From Actinomycetes bacterium (GTDB taxonomy: Bacteria; Actinomycetota; Actinomycetes; Actinomycetales; Microbacteriaceae): a DNA stretch of 5,017 bases. This document shows, one piece after another, positions 4,871 to 5,017 of this stretch. The translations under genes and the position numbers were made by a program. How positions within the stretch are numbered: the stretch's first letter is position 1; the number at the start of each line of letters is the position of its first letter. The notes under the pieces are model-generated. The model made no database searches. It was not told where the DNA came from and saw only the letters and a program-made list of their open reading frames with translations. The stretch lies in the NCBI GenBank assembly GCA_030425055.1, contig JAUHVN010000220.1, forward strand, positions 1 to 5,017, given 5' to 3'.

Positions 4871-5017
4871 ATGCGCGAAGTCTTCCACCAGTCGCTCGAG
4901 GACGTGCAGTCACGTCTCGTCGAGATCGCGGAACTGGTCACTGTTGCGATCGACAAGGCCACCCGCGCCTTCGGAACCAGCGACGTGGCTCTGGCCGAAG
5001 AGGTCATCGAGGCCGAC
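4871..5017 (+). CDS. phoU: Phosphate signalling protein PhoU, N-terminal part (3' end outside window)
   Basis: The first 49 codons of phoU run open to the window edge. They start MREVFHQSLEDVQSRLVEIA and continue through LVTVAIDKATRAF to VALAEEVIEAD, the standard first helix pair of the PhoU fold (full proteins are about 215-225 residues, two three-helix bundles). PhoU is a cytoplasmic metal-binding protein that links the Pst phosphate transporter to the sensor kinase and keeps the kinase off when phosphate is sufficient. The metal-binding E/DxxxD motifs would include part of this segment but cannot be judged from the fragment. It is divergent from senX3 across a 164-bp gap that carries the PHO box, as in other actinobacterial phoU/phoR-phoP loci. 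The identification rests on 49 residues plus this context. Confidence 0.92.
   Translation, partial: MREVFHQSLEDVQSRLVEIAELVTVAIDKATRAFGTSDVALAEEVIEAD

Overview
The window is very GC-rich (about two-thirds G+C by eye) and reads as a chromosomal core region of an actinobacterium, most likely Microbacteriaceae (Microbacterium or a close relative). The grounds are a CarD close to the mycobacterial protein, an IspD-IspF fusion, a RegX3/PhoP-type two-component pair divergent from phoU, frequent GTG starts, and an intergenic palindrome of a type I recall as common in Microbacteriaceae. I see no mobile element, CRISPR array, tRNA or rRNA, and no gene-free stretch longer than about 165 bp. I find no clearly new system; the interest lies in regulatory sites and lineage-specific residue changes.

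Layout, left to right. (1) Positions 1-335, + strand: the C-terminal part of a GNAT acetyltransferase whose start lies outside the window. (2) 352-1554, - strand: ispDF, a fused bifunctional enzyme of the MEP isoprenoid pathway, convergent with the GNAT gene. (3) 1555-1660: an intergenic stretch with three palindromes and a putative leaderless promoter for ispDF. (4) 1661-2143, - strand: carD, an RNA-polymerase-binding transcription factor. (5) 2299-2772, + strand: a small acidic lipoprotein of unknown function, divergent from carD. (6) 2797-4706, - strand: the senX3-regX3 (phoR-phoP) phosphate two-component operon, with a 4-bp overlap between kinase and regulator. (7) 4707-4870: a divergent regulatory region with three 11-bp-spaced GTTCACC-like repeats (a PHO box). 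(8) 4871 to the window end, + strand: the first 49 codons of phoU.

How the genes work together. SenX3, RegX3 and PhoU form the phosphate-sensing module: PhoU normally keeps the kinase inactive when phosphate is plentiful, and phosphorylated RegX3 is expected to bind the PHO box and control both divergent units. CarD stabilises promoter open complexes, and ispDF supplies isoprenoid precursors. The carD-ispD-ispF order is an old actinobacterial arrangement, also found in Mycobacterium tuberculosis as Rv3583c-Rv3581c. Here palindromes and a separate promoter signal suggest that ispDF is partly uncoupled from carD.
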